This document shows, piece by piece, positions 11,218-19,715 of a stretch of 21,439 nt of DNA. The first letter of the stretch is position 1; each line of letters opens with the position of its first letter. A model generated the notes under the pieces. That model searched no databases. It saw only the letters and a list, made by a program, of their open reading frames with translations, and was not told the DNA's origin. The stretch lies in IMG/VR virus record IMGVR_UViG_3300017739_000141, positions 1 to 21,439 of that record, one strand, 5' to 3'. The DNA comes from a virus. Both the position numbers and the translations under genes were made by a program.

Positions 11218-11624
11218 TGGTATTTGAAGCACAACAAATATTTCCAATAGACTTTAATAAAAGTGCTGCTGTAGGAGTAGATATACCTTTTTCTTCACCT
11301 GGGGTATTCAAACCTAATTATACTACAAAAGAAGCTACTAAAAATAACTTAATCAATTATTTTTTAACCAATCCAGGAGAAAGACCATTAAACCCCACTT
11401 TTGGGGGAGGGTTAAGAGCTTTTATTTTTGAGCAAATTACTACGGACAATTTAGATTTTTTAGAAGAAGAAATATCAAATAATTTAAATTTATTTTTTCC
11501 AAACATTAATATAGATGATTTAAATATATTACAAAAAGAGGATAATAATACTATTAATGTATCTTTAAATTATAGTATTATAAATACTAATATAAATGAT
11601 ACTCTAGAAATAGACTTTGCATAA
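11217..11624 (+). CDS. 25: Baseplate wedge subunit gp25 (135 aa)
   Basis: Residues 43-72 carry the GPW/gp25 family signature: NNLINYFLTNPGERPLNPTF followed by GGGLRAFIFE. The family includes T4 gp25 and type VI secretion TssE. The length is typical (T4 gp25 is 132 aa). The protein joins the inner wedge to the first sheath ring and helps trigger sheath assembly. It directly precedes gp6, the neighbour expected in contractile-tail modules, and overlaps it by 1 nt. Confidence 0.93.
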   Translation: MVFEAQQIFPIDFNKSAAVGVDIPFSSPGVFKPNYTTKEATKNNLINYFLTNPGERPLNPTFGGGLRAFIFEQITTDNLDFLEEEISNNLNLFFPNINIDDLNILQKEDNNTINVSLNYSIINTNINDTLEIDFA

Positions 11625-13483
11625 TGGCTACACCAATAAAAAGAGACATAAAATACTTAAATAGGGATTTTTCAGATATAAGAACTCAGTTAATAGAGTT
11701 TTCTCAAACATATTTTCCTAACACATATAATGATTTTTCTCCTACATCACCAGGTATGATGTTTATGGAGCAAGCAGCTTATGTAGGTGATATAATGTCT
11801 TTTTATTTAGATAATCAGCTACAAGAAACATTTACTACTTTAGCTAGACAAACAAATAATTTATATGAGTTAGCTTATATGTTTGGTTATAAACCTAAAA
11901 CTACTACTGCAGCTCAAACTGAAATAGAATTATTTCAACAAGTTCCTTCAAAAAAAGTAGGTGGGAATTTTGTTCCTGATTATGATTATACTTTAACTAT
12001 AGGAGAAAATACTGTAGTAAATTCTCAAACAGATTCTACTATATCTTTTTTAATTCAGGATAAATGTGATTTTTCATTTTCAAGTTCTTTAGATCCTACT
12101 GAGATTTCTGTTTATAGTATAGCTGGCCAAATTCCACAATATTTTTTACTTAAAAAAACAAGAAAAGCAATTTCTGCAACTTTAAATACTCAAACATTTT
12201 CATTTACATCCCCAGAACAATTTTCAACAGTTAATTTAACAGGAGAAAATATAATAAAAGTATTAGATATTGTAGATTCTGATGGTAACACTTGGTCTGA
12301 AGTTGATTATCTAGGTCAAGAAATGGTATTTGATAGTATTAAAAATACTAATATAAATGATCCTAATAACGTAGCAGATGCAGGTGAAGTACCTTACTTA
12401 TTACAACTTAAAAAAGTTCAAACACGTTTTGCTACAAGATGCATCTCAGAAAATAACCTACAAATACAATTTGGAGCCGGTAACCCAAATGATACAGATG
12501 AATTAATAACACCTAACCCAAACAATGTAGGTATAGGTTTACCATTTGAACAGGATAAACTTACAACGGCATTTTCACCTACAAACTTTTTATTTACAAA
12601 TACTTATGGTATAGCACCTTCTAATACTACCTTAACAGTAAGATATTTAACAGGAGGTGGTGTTGGAGCTAATGTTTCATCTGATGATTTAACTTCTTTA
12701 AATACCTCTAATGTTCAATTTAACAATTCTACTTTAGATCCTAATTTAGCTAATTATGTATTTGCATCTATAGTAGCTAATAACCCTCAGGCTGCAGATG
12801 GGGGTAAAGCAGGAGATACACCTGAAGAAATTAGACAAAATACTTTAATGCAAATAGCTGCTCAACAAAGAACAGTTACTTTAGATGATTATATGGTTAG
12901 AGCATTAAGTATGCCTTCTGATTTTGGAAATATTTCTAAATTATATCTTGAAAAACCCACACTAGACAATCAAACCTCTACAGTTGAAACTTTATGTATG
13001 TATGTTTTATCACAAAACAGTTTAGGTCAATTATCAATACCAACAGAAGCTTTAAAGAAAAATTTAAGAACATATCTATCGCAGTATAAAATGATAGGTG
13101 ATAGTATTGAAATAAAAAATGCTTATATTATTAATATAGCTATTGATTTTGAAATAGTAGTTTTACCTAATTTTATAAATAGTCAAGTAATATTATCTTG
13201 TATTTCTTCCCTACAATCTTATTTTAATAAAGATAAATGGCAAATTAACCAGCCTATTTTATTAAAAGATTTATTTATAATGTTAGATAAAATAAAAGGT
13301 GTTCAAACTGTAAAAAATATTAAAATAACAAATAAAAGAGGAACAACTCAGGGATATTCTCAATATGCTTATGATATAGAAGGGGCAACCCAAAACCAAG
13401 TAATTTATCCTAGTTTAGATCCTTCAATATTTGAAATTAAATATCCTAATAATGATATAAAAGGTAGAGTAGTACCTTTATAA
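11624..13483 (+). CDS. 6: Baseplate wedge subunit gp6 / baseplate J-like (619 aa)
   Basis: The N-terminus (YLNRDFSDIRTQLIEFSQTY, then SPTSPGMMFMEQAAYVGDIM and SFYLDNQLQETF) is the typical gp6 start, with the SPG-x-x-x-x-E motif. The central part is beta-rich. Residues about 405-446 contain the baseplate-J block (AAQQRTVTLDDYMVRALSMP, then SDFGNI). The C-terminal part matches the wedge-dimerisation region in position and predicted fold (VQTVKNIKITNKRG). Length is close to T4 gp6 (660 aa). It forms the iris ring that holds the baseplate wedges together around the hub. Confidence 0.9.
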   Translation: MATPIKRDIKYLNRDFSDIRTQLIEFSQTYFPNTYNDFSPTSPGMMFMEQAAYVGDIMSFYLDNQLQETFTTLARQTNNLYELAYMFGYKPKTTTAAQTEIELFQQVPSKKVGGNFVPDYDYTLTIGENTVVNSQTDSTISFLIQDKCDFSFSSSLDPTEISVYSIAGQIPQYFLLKKTRKAISATLNTQTFSFTSPEQFSTVNLTGENIIKVLDIVDSDGNTWSEVDYLGQEMVFDSIKNTNINDPNNVADAGEVPYLLQLKKVQTRFATRCISENNLQIQFGAGNPNDTDELITPNPNNVGIGLPFEQDKLTTAFSPTNFLFTNTYGIAPSNTTLTVRYLTGGGVGANVSSDDLTSLNTSNVQFNNSTLDPNLANYVFASIVANNPQAADGGKAGDTPEEIRQNTLMQIAAQQRTVTLDDYMVRALSMPSDFGNISKLYLEKPTLDNQTSTVETLCMYVLSQNSLGQLSIPTEALKKNLRTYLSQYKMIGDSIEIKNAYIINIAIDFEIVVLPNFINSQVILSCISSLQSYFNKDKWQINQPILLKDLFIMLDKIKGVQTVKNIKITNKRGTTQGYSQYAYDIEGATQNQVIYPSLDPSIFEIKYPNNDIKGRVVPL

Positions 13484-13494
13484 AAAATAAAATT

Positions 13495-13746
13495 ATGCCA
13501 CTTCCACCTTTTTTAGAAAATTCATTAAATCAAACTAATTTAGATATTGAAAACCCTTTACCAAATGGGGGTCCTAATATAGTTAATGCAGGGGATCTTA
13601 ATACTCCAACAGGATTTTATCAAATTACAAGTCCTGAAACGGGACAAGCTTTAAAAGACGAAAATGGAGATATTGTAATTACTCAATTACATAGATATCT
13701 CCCTAATAATAAATATTTAGATACTATAAACCCAAATAATTCCTAA
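13495..13746 (+). CDS. Small virion-module protein (83 aa)
   Basis: A Pro/Asn-rich, probably extended protein: MPLPPFLENSLNQTNLDIEN, then NGGPNIVNAGDLNTPTGFYQ and a possible beta hairpin (GQALKDENGDIVITQLHRYL). No family is recognised. Position between gp6 and the next structural gene, with only 1 nt to the following ATG, suggests a minor baseplate component or assembly factor. Confidence 0.65.
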   Translation: MPLPPFLENSLNQTNLDIENPLPNGGPNIVNAGDLNTPTGFYQITSPETGQALKDENGDIVITQLHRYLPNNKYLDTINPNNS

Positions 13747-13747
13747 A

Positions 13748-14920
13748 ATGGCAGTTTACAAATTATTCCCATATAAAGATGCTACATTATATTCATTGTA
13801 TCCTGATATGAATACTGGAATAGATCCTATAACTACTATATATAATTTAAATTTTGGTATAGATTCTAATCCTCAAGTAGCTAGATTTTTAACTGAATTC
13901 GCACAAGAAGAAATTGAAGATGTTATAAATAATAAAATTAATGGTGCTGAATGGGATGTAGATTTTAGATCTTATATATCCACAGCCCAAGGTATAGTAG
14001 AATCCACAGATTTATCAGTACATCCTTTAGCTCAATCTTGGAATAATGGTACAGGAACATATTTAGATGTACCCCAAACAACAGACGGATGTTCTTGGAA
14101 TTCATCTCAATTTAAAAATTCTGGAGTAACTTGGCTTACAAGTGGTTCTGATTCCACTAATCACTATGTTACAAGTTCTTTTAATACTACTTTTACTACT
14201 ATAGGAGGTGGAGCATGGTATTATAGTGGTTCAGATGGCACTGAATATGCTATAACTCAATCATTTGATACTAGATCAACAAAAGATTTAAAAATAAATG
14301 CTAAAACAGTATGTTCTTTATGGTATAGTGCTTCATTAGGGGTAAATGTTTCTGCTTCATTGCCTAATTATGGTTTTATTACAAAATGGGAAAATTCAGT
14401 TGAATTTAGTACTAACCCTCAAATTCAACCTGTAATGCAATTTTATAGTGTTGATACTAATACTATATACCCACCACAATTAGAATTTAAATGGAGAGAT
14501 TATTCAAGTGTTTTAACTGGGTCTGCCACAGCTAGCATAGTAAATACTACTAATTTAGTATCTTCACTAGCAGAAAACCCAGGTTACTTTACTCCACAAA
14601 GTGTAAATAGATTTAGATTTAATATTGCACCTAAATATCCAATTAGGGTATTTGCAACTGGATCTCAATTTACAGGAACAAATTACTTACCAACAGCTTC
14701 ATATTATGCTATAAAAGATTTGGATACTAATGAATATGTTATAGATTATGATACTAGTTATACTCAATTAAGTTCAGACGCAAATGGAAATTATTTTGAT
14801 GTTTATATGAATGGGTTAGAACCAGAAAGATATTATGCAATTTGTGTCAAAACAAACATTAATGGTTCTACTCTAATACTAGATGATAATTATTATTTTA
14901 AAGTAGTAAATGCTCTCTAA
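13748..14920 (+). CDS. Structural protein with DNRLRE-like beta-sandwich, probably baseplate (390 aa)
   Basis: The opening AVYKLFPYKDATLYSLYPDM and the later pattern of short strands rich in Ser, Thr, Tyr and Trp (WNNGTGTYLDVPQTTDGCSW) resemble DNRLRE/TGF-beta-propeptide-like sandwich domains, in which a phage protein displays strands with aromatic edges; this similarity is by eye only. There are no enzymatic motifs. It occupies the place where T4 has wedge genes 7/8, and I recall homologues downstream of gp6 in uncultured marine myophages. The gene overlaps the next one by 1 nt. Confidence 0.6.
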   Translation: MAVYKLFPYKDATLYSLYPDMNTGIDPITTIYNLNFGIDSNPQVARFLTEFAQEEIEDVINNKINGAEWDVDFRSYISTAQGIVESTDLSVHPLAQSWNNGTGTYLDVPQTTDGCSWNSSQFKNSGVTWLTSGSDSTNHYVTSSFNTTFTTIGGGAWYYSGSDGTEYAITQSFDTRSTKDLKINAKTVCSLWYSASLGVNVSASLPNYGFITKWENSVEFSTNPQIQPVMQFYSVDTNTIYPPQLEFKWRDYSSVLTGSATASIVNTTNLVSSLAENPGYFTPQSVNRFRFNIAPKYPIRVFATGSQFTGTNYLPTASYYAIKDLDTNEYVIDYDTSYTQLSSDANGNYFDVYMNGLEPERYYAICVKTNINGSTLILDDNYYFKVVNAL

Positions 14921-15348
14921 TGTCAGAAAATATAAATTTAAATAAAGAAGTTTTTAATAAGGGAACATATCAAAAAACAATAGATACATCCTTTAAAGAA
15001 CTAGGAGTCAAAACAATCCAAGAACAAATAGATGAACAACCAACAGTTCAAGAATTTTTTAATATGTACAATACATTATTTTATCAAATTCCTGAATTAG
15101 GTCCTACAAATTCACATGAGTTTTTAGTTAAAAATAGTGGAGAATATATTAATAATGAACAAGATAATGAATTAATAGAAGCACTTCAAGATGAAATTGC
15201 TTCTTTAAGAGAAGAAATACTTCAAATGCAACAAGAAACAATAGATTCAAACATAAATGAAAATGAATCAACTCTAACTAACAATACCACCCCCACAGGC
15301 ACTAATACTAGTGTAAGTTCTGGAGGAGGATCTATAAGTGGATATTAA
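14920..15348 (+). CDS. Small coiled-coil virion-module protein (142 aa)
   Basis: The N-terminal half (GTYQKTIDTSFKELGVKTI, then TVQEFFNMYNTLFYQIPELG and NSHEFLV) looks globular and conserved. Residues about 85-108 (ELIEALQDEIASLREEILQM) form a clear coiled coil. The tail is a low-complexity Asn/Thr/Ser/Gly linker ending in SSGGGSISGY. It may tether the adjacent giant protein. Function unknown. Confidence 0.65.
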   Translation: MSENINLNKEVFNKGTYQKTIDTSFKELGVKTIQEQIDEQPTVQEFFNMYNTLFYQIPELGPTNSHEFLVKNSGEYINNEQDNELIEALQDEIASLREEILQMQQETIDSNINENESTLTNNTTPTGTNTSVSSGGGSISGY

Positions 15349-15360
15349 TTTTTAAATTAA
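15345..15360. repeat. AT-only inverted repeat TTAATTT-N2-AAATTAA
   Basis: Perfect 7-bp arms fill the short gap between two virion genes and end at the ATG at 15361. All-A/T palindromes arise easily here, so a function is uncertain. Confidence 0.3.
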
Positions 15361-18300
15361 ATGGCAGAAATAATTAAAATAGATCCTACTACATTTGAGT
15401 TACAGTCCTACAAAGGTTCTGATACTTCTTTAGTTTCCCAATTCCCAATCAGTAAAAATTTTAATAATTCTAGTTATATAGAATTTTTTATTTATGATTT
15501 AAATAAAAATTTATTAGATTTTAATCTAAATTATAATAAATATAAAGTATTTAATGATGGGGCGGCATCTCCAGAAAATAATACTATTTCTAATTTTAAT
15601 ATTTCTCCCGGTAGTGATATAACACAAAAGGGATATACCCAAGGACAATATATAGCTTTTTACAATTTTTTACAAAAACAAATAGGAGATCCAACAAGAA
15701 ATCTTTATATAACAGAAATCTCCTCAGACAAAACAGAAATTAGGTTAGATAGTAATATTTTATCAAATTTTGATATTATAGATCAAACTAATAATTTTAT
15801 TCAATTTAGAGAAAATCAAAATTATTTTGTAGATTTTTACTTAAATTTTGGAAATAATAATTTAGTTATAGCTAATAATATTAAATTAGAAAATAAAGAG
15901 ACTGATAATCCTACAATATTAATAAAATTATATAAACCCTTACCATTTAATTTTAATATAAAATCCGAACTTTGGATAGTTACTACATTAAATGAGCCCG
16001 AAGCTTTTCAAGTAACATATCCAATAGAATCCATTCCTTTTAATGATTTTACACAAATTTCAGGTCCAAATTTTTCTATTCCCGTAAAAAATGAAGTTAA
16101 TAATTCTTCCCAAAATTTATCTTATAATGATATAATCATGGGGGCATCTACAGGTTCTCAAAACCAAATAGATAGTTTATTATCCCAATCAGCTATTAAT
16201 ATTAGTGTAGATTATAATAATTTTTTTGATTTTATTAATTTTAGTTCGGCTCAAACTCGTATAGAAAATTTTTATTATAAGGTAGGTTTAATTGAATCTT
16301 ATACTTCCCAATCTAATAACCTATTAGAAGTAACAGGTTCATCTACAAGCCAAGTAATATTTCAAAATAAAATTTCAAATGTCATAACAAATTTTGATAA
16401 ATTTGAATATTTTATGTATTATAGTAGTGGTTCTGCTATTTCATATCCTAAATCAAACTTAGAACCTCCTTATACTTTATTACCTACTACTAGTTCTCAA
16501 GTATTAACTTGGCTAGGTAGTATAGATGAATCCAATTCAAATTTTGGAGGACAATTACTATCAGCATCTAATTTTGATAATGCTAATCCTAATGAACTTA
16601 AAAAATCTATCCCTGAATATTTAAGAGAAGATCCTGCAAATCAACAATATGATTTATTTGTTGATATGGTTGCACAGTATTATGATAATGTTTGGTTATA
16701 CACTAAAGATATTACTCAAAAATATAATGCAGATAATAGATTAGATTTTGGAGTATCTAAAGATTTAGTAGCAGATGCTATTAGAGATTTTGGTGTTAAA
16801 TTATATCAAAATAATTTTTCTAATAAAGAATTATATACAGCATTCTTAGGATTAACTCCTAATGGTAGCTTATTCCCTTTCCCAGAAATAACAGGATCAT
16901 TACCTGCTCCTACAGGATTTGAATTTGTAGATACATTAATATCAGCATCAAATGATGTAATATCAATGGATGATACTAATAAATCTTTATATAAAAGAAT
17001 ATATCATAACATTCCATATCTGTTAAAATCAAAAGGAACTCTTACTGGGTTACGAGCATTAATAACCTCATACGGTATACCTGATACTATACTTAGAATA
17101 TCTGAATTTGGTGGAAAAGATCAAGTAAATGCTAATGATTATGATTTGTATTTTAATAATTTTAATTATGCTTTAGGAGTAGGACCTAACACAAATTTTG
17201 TTTCCTCATCTTGGCAGATAGATAGTGCTTGGGTAGGTGAGGATGGTAGACCTTCAACAGTACAATTAAGATTTAAATCAGAGGAATTTCCACCTACTAG
17301 CTTATCTCAATCTTTGTGGCAAGTACAGGGATCTGGTTTAACAGGAGAACTTCTTTTAGATTACAGTGGTTCGGGTTTAATTAGTGAGTCTTATGCTGGC
17401 TCAATTCCCTCATCTTCTTACCAATATGCTAATTTAAGGTTTATTCCTCAAAATGATGCTCCTAATATAAGTGCTAGTATATCATTACCTTTTTATAATG
17501 GGGATTGGTGGTCAGTTATGGTTACAGCAGATCAAACTGGAAATTATTCTTTATTTTCAGGTAATAAAATATATAATGGGAATGATGGAACCTCTATTGG
17601 ATATTATTCTTCATCATCTATTACAGGAGGAGGTATAGAAGCTTGGAATGAGGGAACTACTTCAACATTTGCTTCAGCTTCATTAAATTATTCTCAGTAT
17701 AAGGGTTTTTCAGGATCATTACAAGAAATAAGATATTATACTACCCAAATAAGTGAAAGTGTATTTAAAGATTATGTAATGAATCCTTTATCTATTGAAG
17801 GTAATGGAATTAATAGTGCACCTGATCAATTAATATTTAGAGCAGATTTAGGAAGTGAATTAGATACAACACCCCCAAATATATCAATCCATCCTAAAGT
17901 AACGGGATCTTGGGCTATTACTTCATCTTTTAGAAATTTTAATAATAATTTTTATCTATCTAATACTAGGGCCTACCCTTTAGGAACATATGAAACTAAT
18001 ATCGAAACATTCTTTTTAGACCAACCAGCAGTAGGTATAAAAAATAGAATAACAGATAAAATTAGATCAGAAAGTGATACTCTACCTTCAGGTAGTGTGT
18101 TATCTCCTATTCGTAGATTATCTCAAACTACTGAAGCAAGTGCTTCATATACAGACAATATAAACTATTTAGAGGTAGCATTTTCACCCCAAAACCAAAT
18201 TAATGATGATATTATATCTCAAATGGGTCATTTTAATATTGGTGATTATATAGGTGATCCAAGACAAAGGTCTTCATCTGCCCAAATTTATCCTGATTTA

Positions 18301-19434
18301 AATGATTTAAGTAAAGAATACTTTAAAAAATATATTAAACAATATGATCTAGTAGATTTTGTTAGACTAATAAAATTTTTTGATAATTCATTATTTAAAA
18401 TGATTAAGGATTTTATTCCTGCAAGAACAAGCTTAGCATCAGGTTTAGTAGTAAAACAACATTTATTAGAAAGAAATAAATACCCTCAACCTCAAGTAAA
18501 TAAAGAAGAAATATTATTAACGGGTTCTATTCAATCTAAACAGATATGGGTTGAATCAATGTCGGGATCTATAATGTCTTCATCTTTAATAGAAAGCTTT
18601 AATGGTGGAGCAGCAGGTATGTTTAATCCTTTTAATATTAATTATAATTTAAATGCTACTAGTTCTATTGAAACTACAACATTTAATTTTTCAGCTAATG
18701 TTCAGGCTATTACACCCCCAGATGAAGATGGTACAACTATAAGTTTTGGAAGTGGTGTTGTTTCAACAACAGCTCCAAGTTTAGAATATTTTGAAAGATT
18801 TATAAGTGCTTCATATGATGGAAATCCAAATCTTTGGATGGATTTATCAGGTGAAGAAATTCAAATTTTAAATCCTTTTAATTCAGGTTCGGGAACAAAT
18901 AATGCTAGGAGAGCTCGAGTTGCTAATATAGATTTATTATTAAATAATTTAACTTTAGCTAGTGGTTATACTGTAAGTTCTCAGGGAGCAGGAGCATACC
19001 AATTTACTTTTTATACAGCATCAGTAGGAGCATCTACAAATTTCCAATCTTCATCTCAAGCTCTAGTCACTCAAGAAGACTATTATTATGACACTACTCC
19101 TCAATTTAATGTTACACAAAGTTATACAATTACTACACCTTCATTAAATGGACCCGTAACTAGAACACATAGATCGCAAGATGAATTTTATAATGGTGAA
19201 TTAAGTGGCTCTACTTTAGTAGTATCTAATGGGGAATTAAATGAAGATTGCGCACAATTTAAATTTATTAATCCTAGAGGTGGTAATTATGGAATAAGAT
19301 CGTATAATTCAACTGATGATAATTTTAATGATTTTATTAATACACAAAACTTACCTTTACAAGGATTTATACAAACATGGTTTCAAGATGATGCTACCAG
19401 TGGTCCTTTACCAGCACCAAATCCAAGTGGGTAA
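15361..19434 (+). CDS. Giant baseplate/tail protein, gp7-like with Tail_I-like and LamG-like parts (1357 aa)
   Basis: Residues 1-400 are beta-rich. Residues about 411-485 (NELKKSIPEYLREDPANQQY, then the DLFVDMVAQYYDNVWLYT block) and 545-585 (IYHNIPYLLKSKGTLTGLRA, then LITSYGIPD) resemble phage tail protein I / wedge initiator proteins, where a KGT-x-x-x-L-x-x-L block follows a helical repeat. Residues about 616-812 look like a LamG/concanavalin-type sandwich (DWWSVMVTADQTGNYSLFSG and GFSGSLQEIRYYTTQISESV), which in phages often binds glycans. The C-terminus has the EFYNGELSGSTLVVSNGELN block that I recall from other marine phage structural proteins. It is longer than T4 gp7 (1032 aa). Likely an outer wedge protein that also contacts receptor-binding parts. 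Confidence 0.7.
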   Translation: MAEIIKIDPTTFELQSYKGSDTSLVSQFPISKNFNNSSYIEFFIYDLNKNLLDFNLNYNKYKVFNDGAASPENNTISNFNISPGSDITQKGYTQGQYIAFYNFLQKQIGDPTRNLYITEISSDKTEIRLDSNILSNFDIIDQTNNFIQFRENQNYFVDFYLNFGNNNLVIANNIKLENKETDNPTILIKLYKPLPFNFNIKSELWIVTTLNEPEAFQVTYPIESIPFNDFTQISGPNFSIPVKNEVNNSSQNLSYNDIIMGASTGSQNQIDSLLSQSAINISVDYNNFFDFINFSSAQTRIENFYYKVGLIESYTSQSNNLLEVTGSSTSQVIFQNKISNVITNFDKFEYFMYYSSGSAISYPKSNLEPPYTLLPTTSSQVLTWLGSIDESNSNFGGQLLSASNFDNANPNELKKSIPEYLREDPANQQYDLFVDMVAQYYDNVWLYTKDITQKYNADNRLDFGVSKDLVADAIRDFGVKLYQNNFSNKELYTAFLGLTPNGSLFPFPEITGSLPAPTGFEFVDTLISASNDVISMDDTNKSLYKRIYHNIPYLLKSKGTLTGLRALITSYGIPDTILRISEFGGKDQVNANDYDLYFNNFNYALGVGPNTNFVSSSWQIDSAWVGEDGRPSTVQLRFKSEEFPPTSLSQSLWQVQGSGLTGELLLDYSGSGLISESYAGSIPSSSYQYANLRFIPQNDAPNISASISLPFYNGDWWSVMVTADQTGNYSLFSGNKIYNGNDGTSIGYYSSSSITGGGIEAWNEGTTSTFASASLNYSQYKGFSGSLQEIRYYTTQISESVFKDYVMNPLSIEGNGINSAPDQLIFRADLGSELDTTPPNISIHPKVTGSWAITSSFRNFNNNFYLSNTRAYPLGTYETNIETFFLDQPAVGIKNRITDKIRSESDTLPSGSVLSPIRRLSQTTEASASYTDNINYLEVAFSPQNQINDDIISQMGHFNIGDYIGDPRQRSSSAQIYPDLNDLSKEYFKKYIKQYDLVDFVRLIKFFDNSLFKMIKDFIPARTSLASGLVVKQHLLERNKYPQPQVNKEEILLTGSIQSKQIWVESMSGSIMSSSLIESFNGGAAGMFNPFNINYNLNATSSIETTTFNFSANVQAITPPDEDGTTISFGSGVVSTTAPSLEYFERFISASYDGNPNLWMDLSGEEIQILNPFNSGSGTNNARRARVANIDLLLNNLTLASGYTVSSQGAGAYQFTFYTASVGASTNFQSSSQALVTQEDYYYDTTPQFNVTQSYTITTPSLNGPVTRTHRSQDEFYNGELSGSTLVVSNGELNEDCAQFKFINPRGGNYGIRSYNSTDDNFNDFINTQNLPLQGFIQTWFQDDATSGPLPAPNPSG

Positions 19435-19435
19435 A

Positions 19436-19444
19436 ATATTTATA
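19436..19444 (+). promoter_or_regulatory. Third ATATTTATA box (weak)
   Basis: Identical to the boxes at 7397 and 10825, but it ends only 4 nt before the ATG at 19449. If it acted as a -10 element, transcription would start at or after that ATG. It is listed for completeness. Confidence 0.15.
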
Positions 19445-19448
19445 TAAA

Positions 19449-19712
19449 ATGGCAGGAAGTATACAATATATTAAAGTAGCAAGAATAGATGGAAATGGTA
19501 ATGATTTAACAAATACATTAGAATCATTATCTAATATTACTCTACCTTCAGGATCAAGTTCTAATACCTATGTTATTAATAATAGAACTAGGACTAATGA
19601 TTACTATTTATATTATGTTACAGCACCTAATAGATTAGATATAGCTGAGGAAGATAAACACTCACCTAATTATAATATAGTAGGAACAGTTACAAATTTT
19701 AAATTCCCATAA
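19449..19712 (+). CDS. Small virion-module protein (87 aa)
   Basis: It is beta-rich: IQYIKVARIDGNGNDLTNTL, SNTYVINNRTRTNDYYLYYV and a C-terminal strand ending NFKFP. There is no known motif. Between two very large structural proteins and 3 nt before the next start, it is probably a minor virion part or a folding partner of one of them. Confidence 0.65.
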   Translation: MAGSIQYIKVARIDGNGNDLTNTLESLSNITLPSGSSSNTYVINNRTRTNDYYLYYVTAPNRLDIAEEDKHSPNYNIVGTVTNFKFP

Positions 19713-19715
19713 CAA

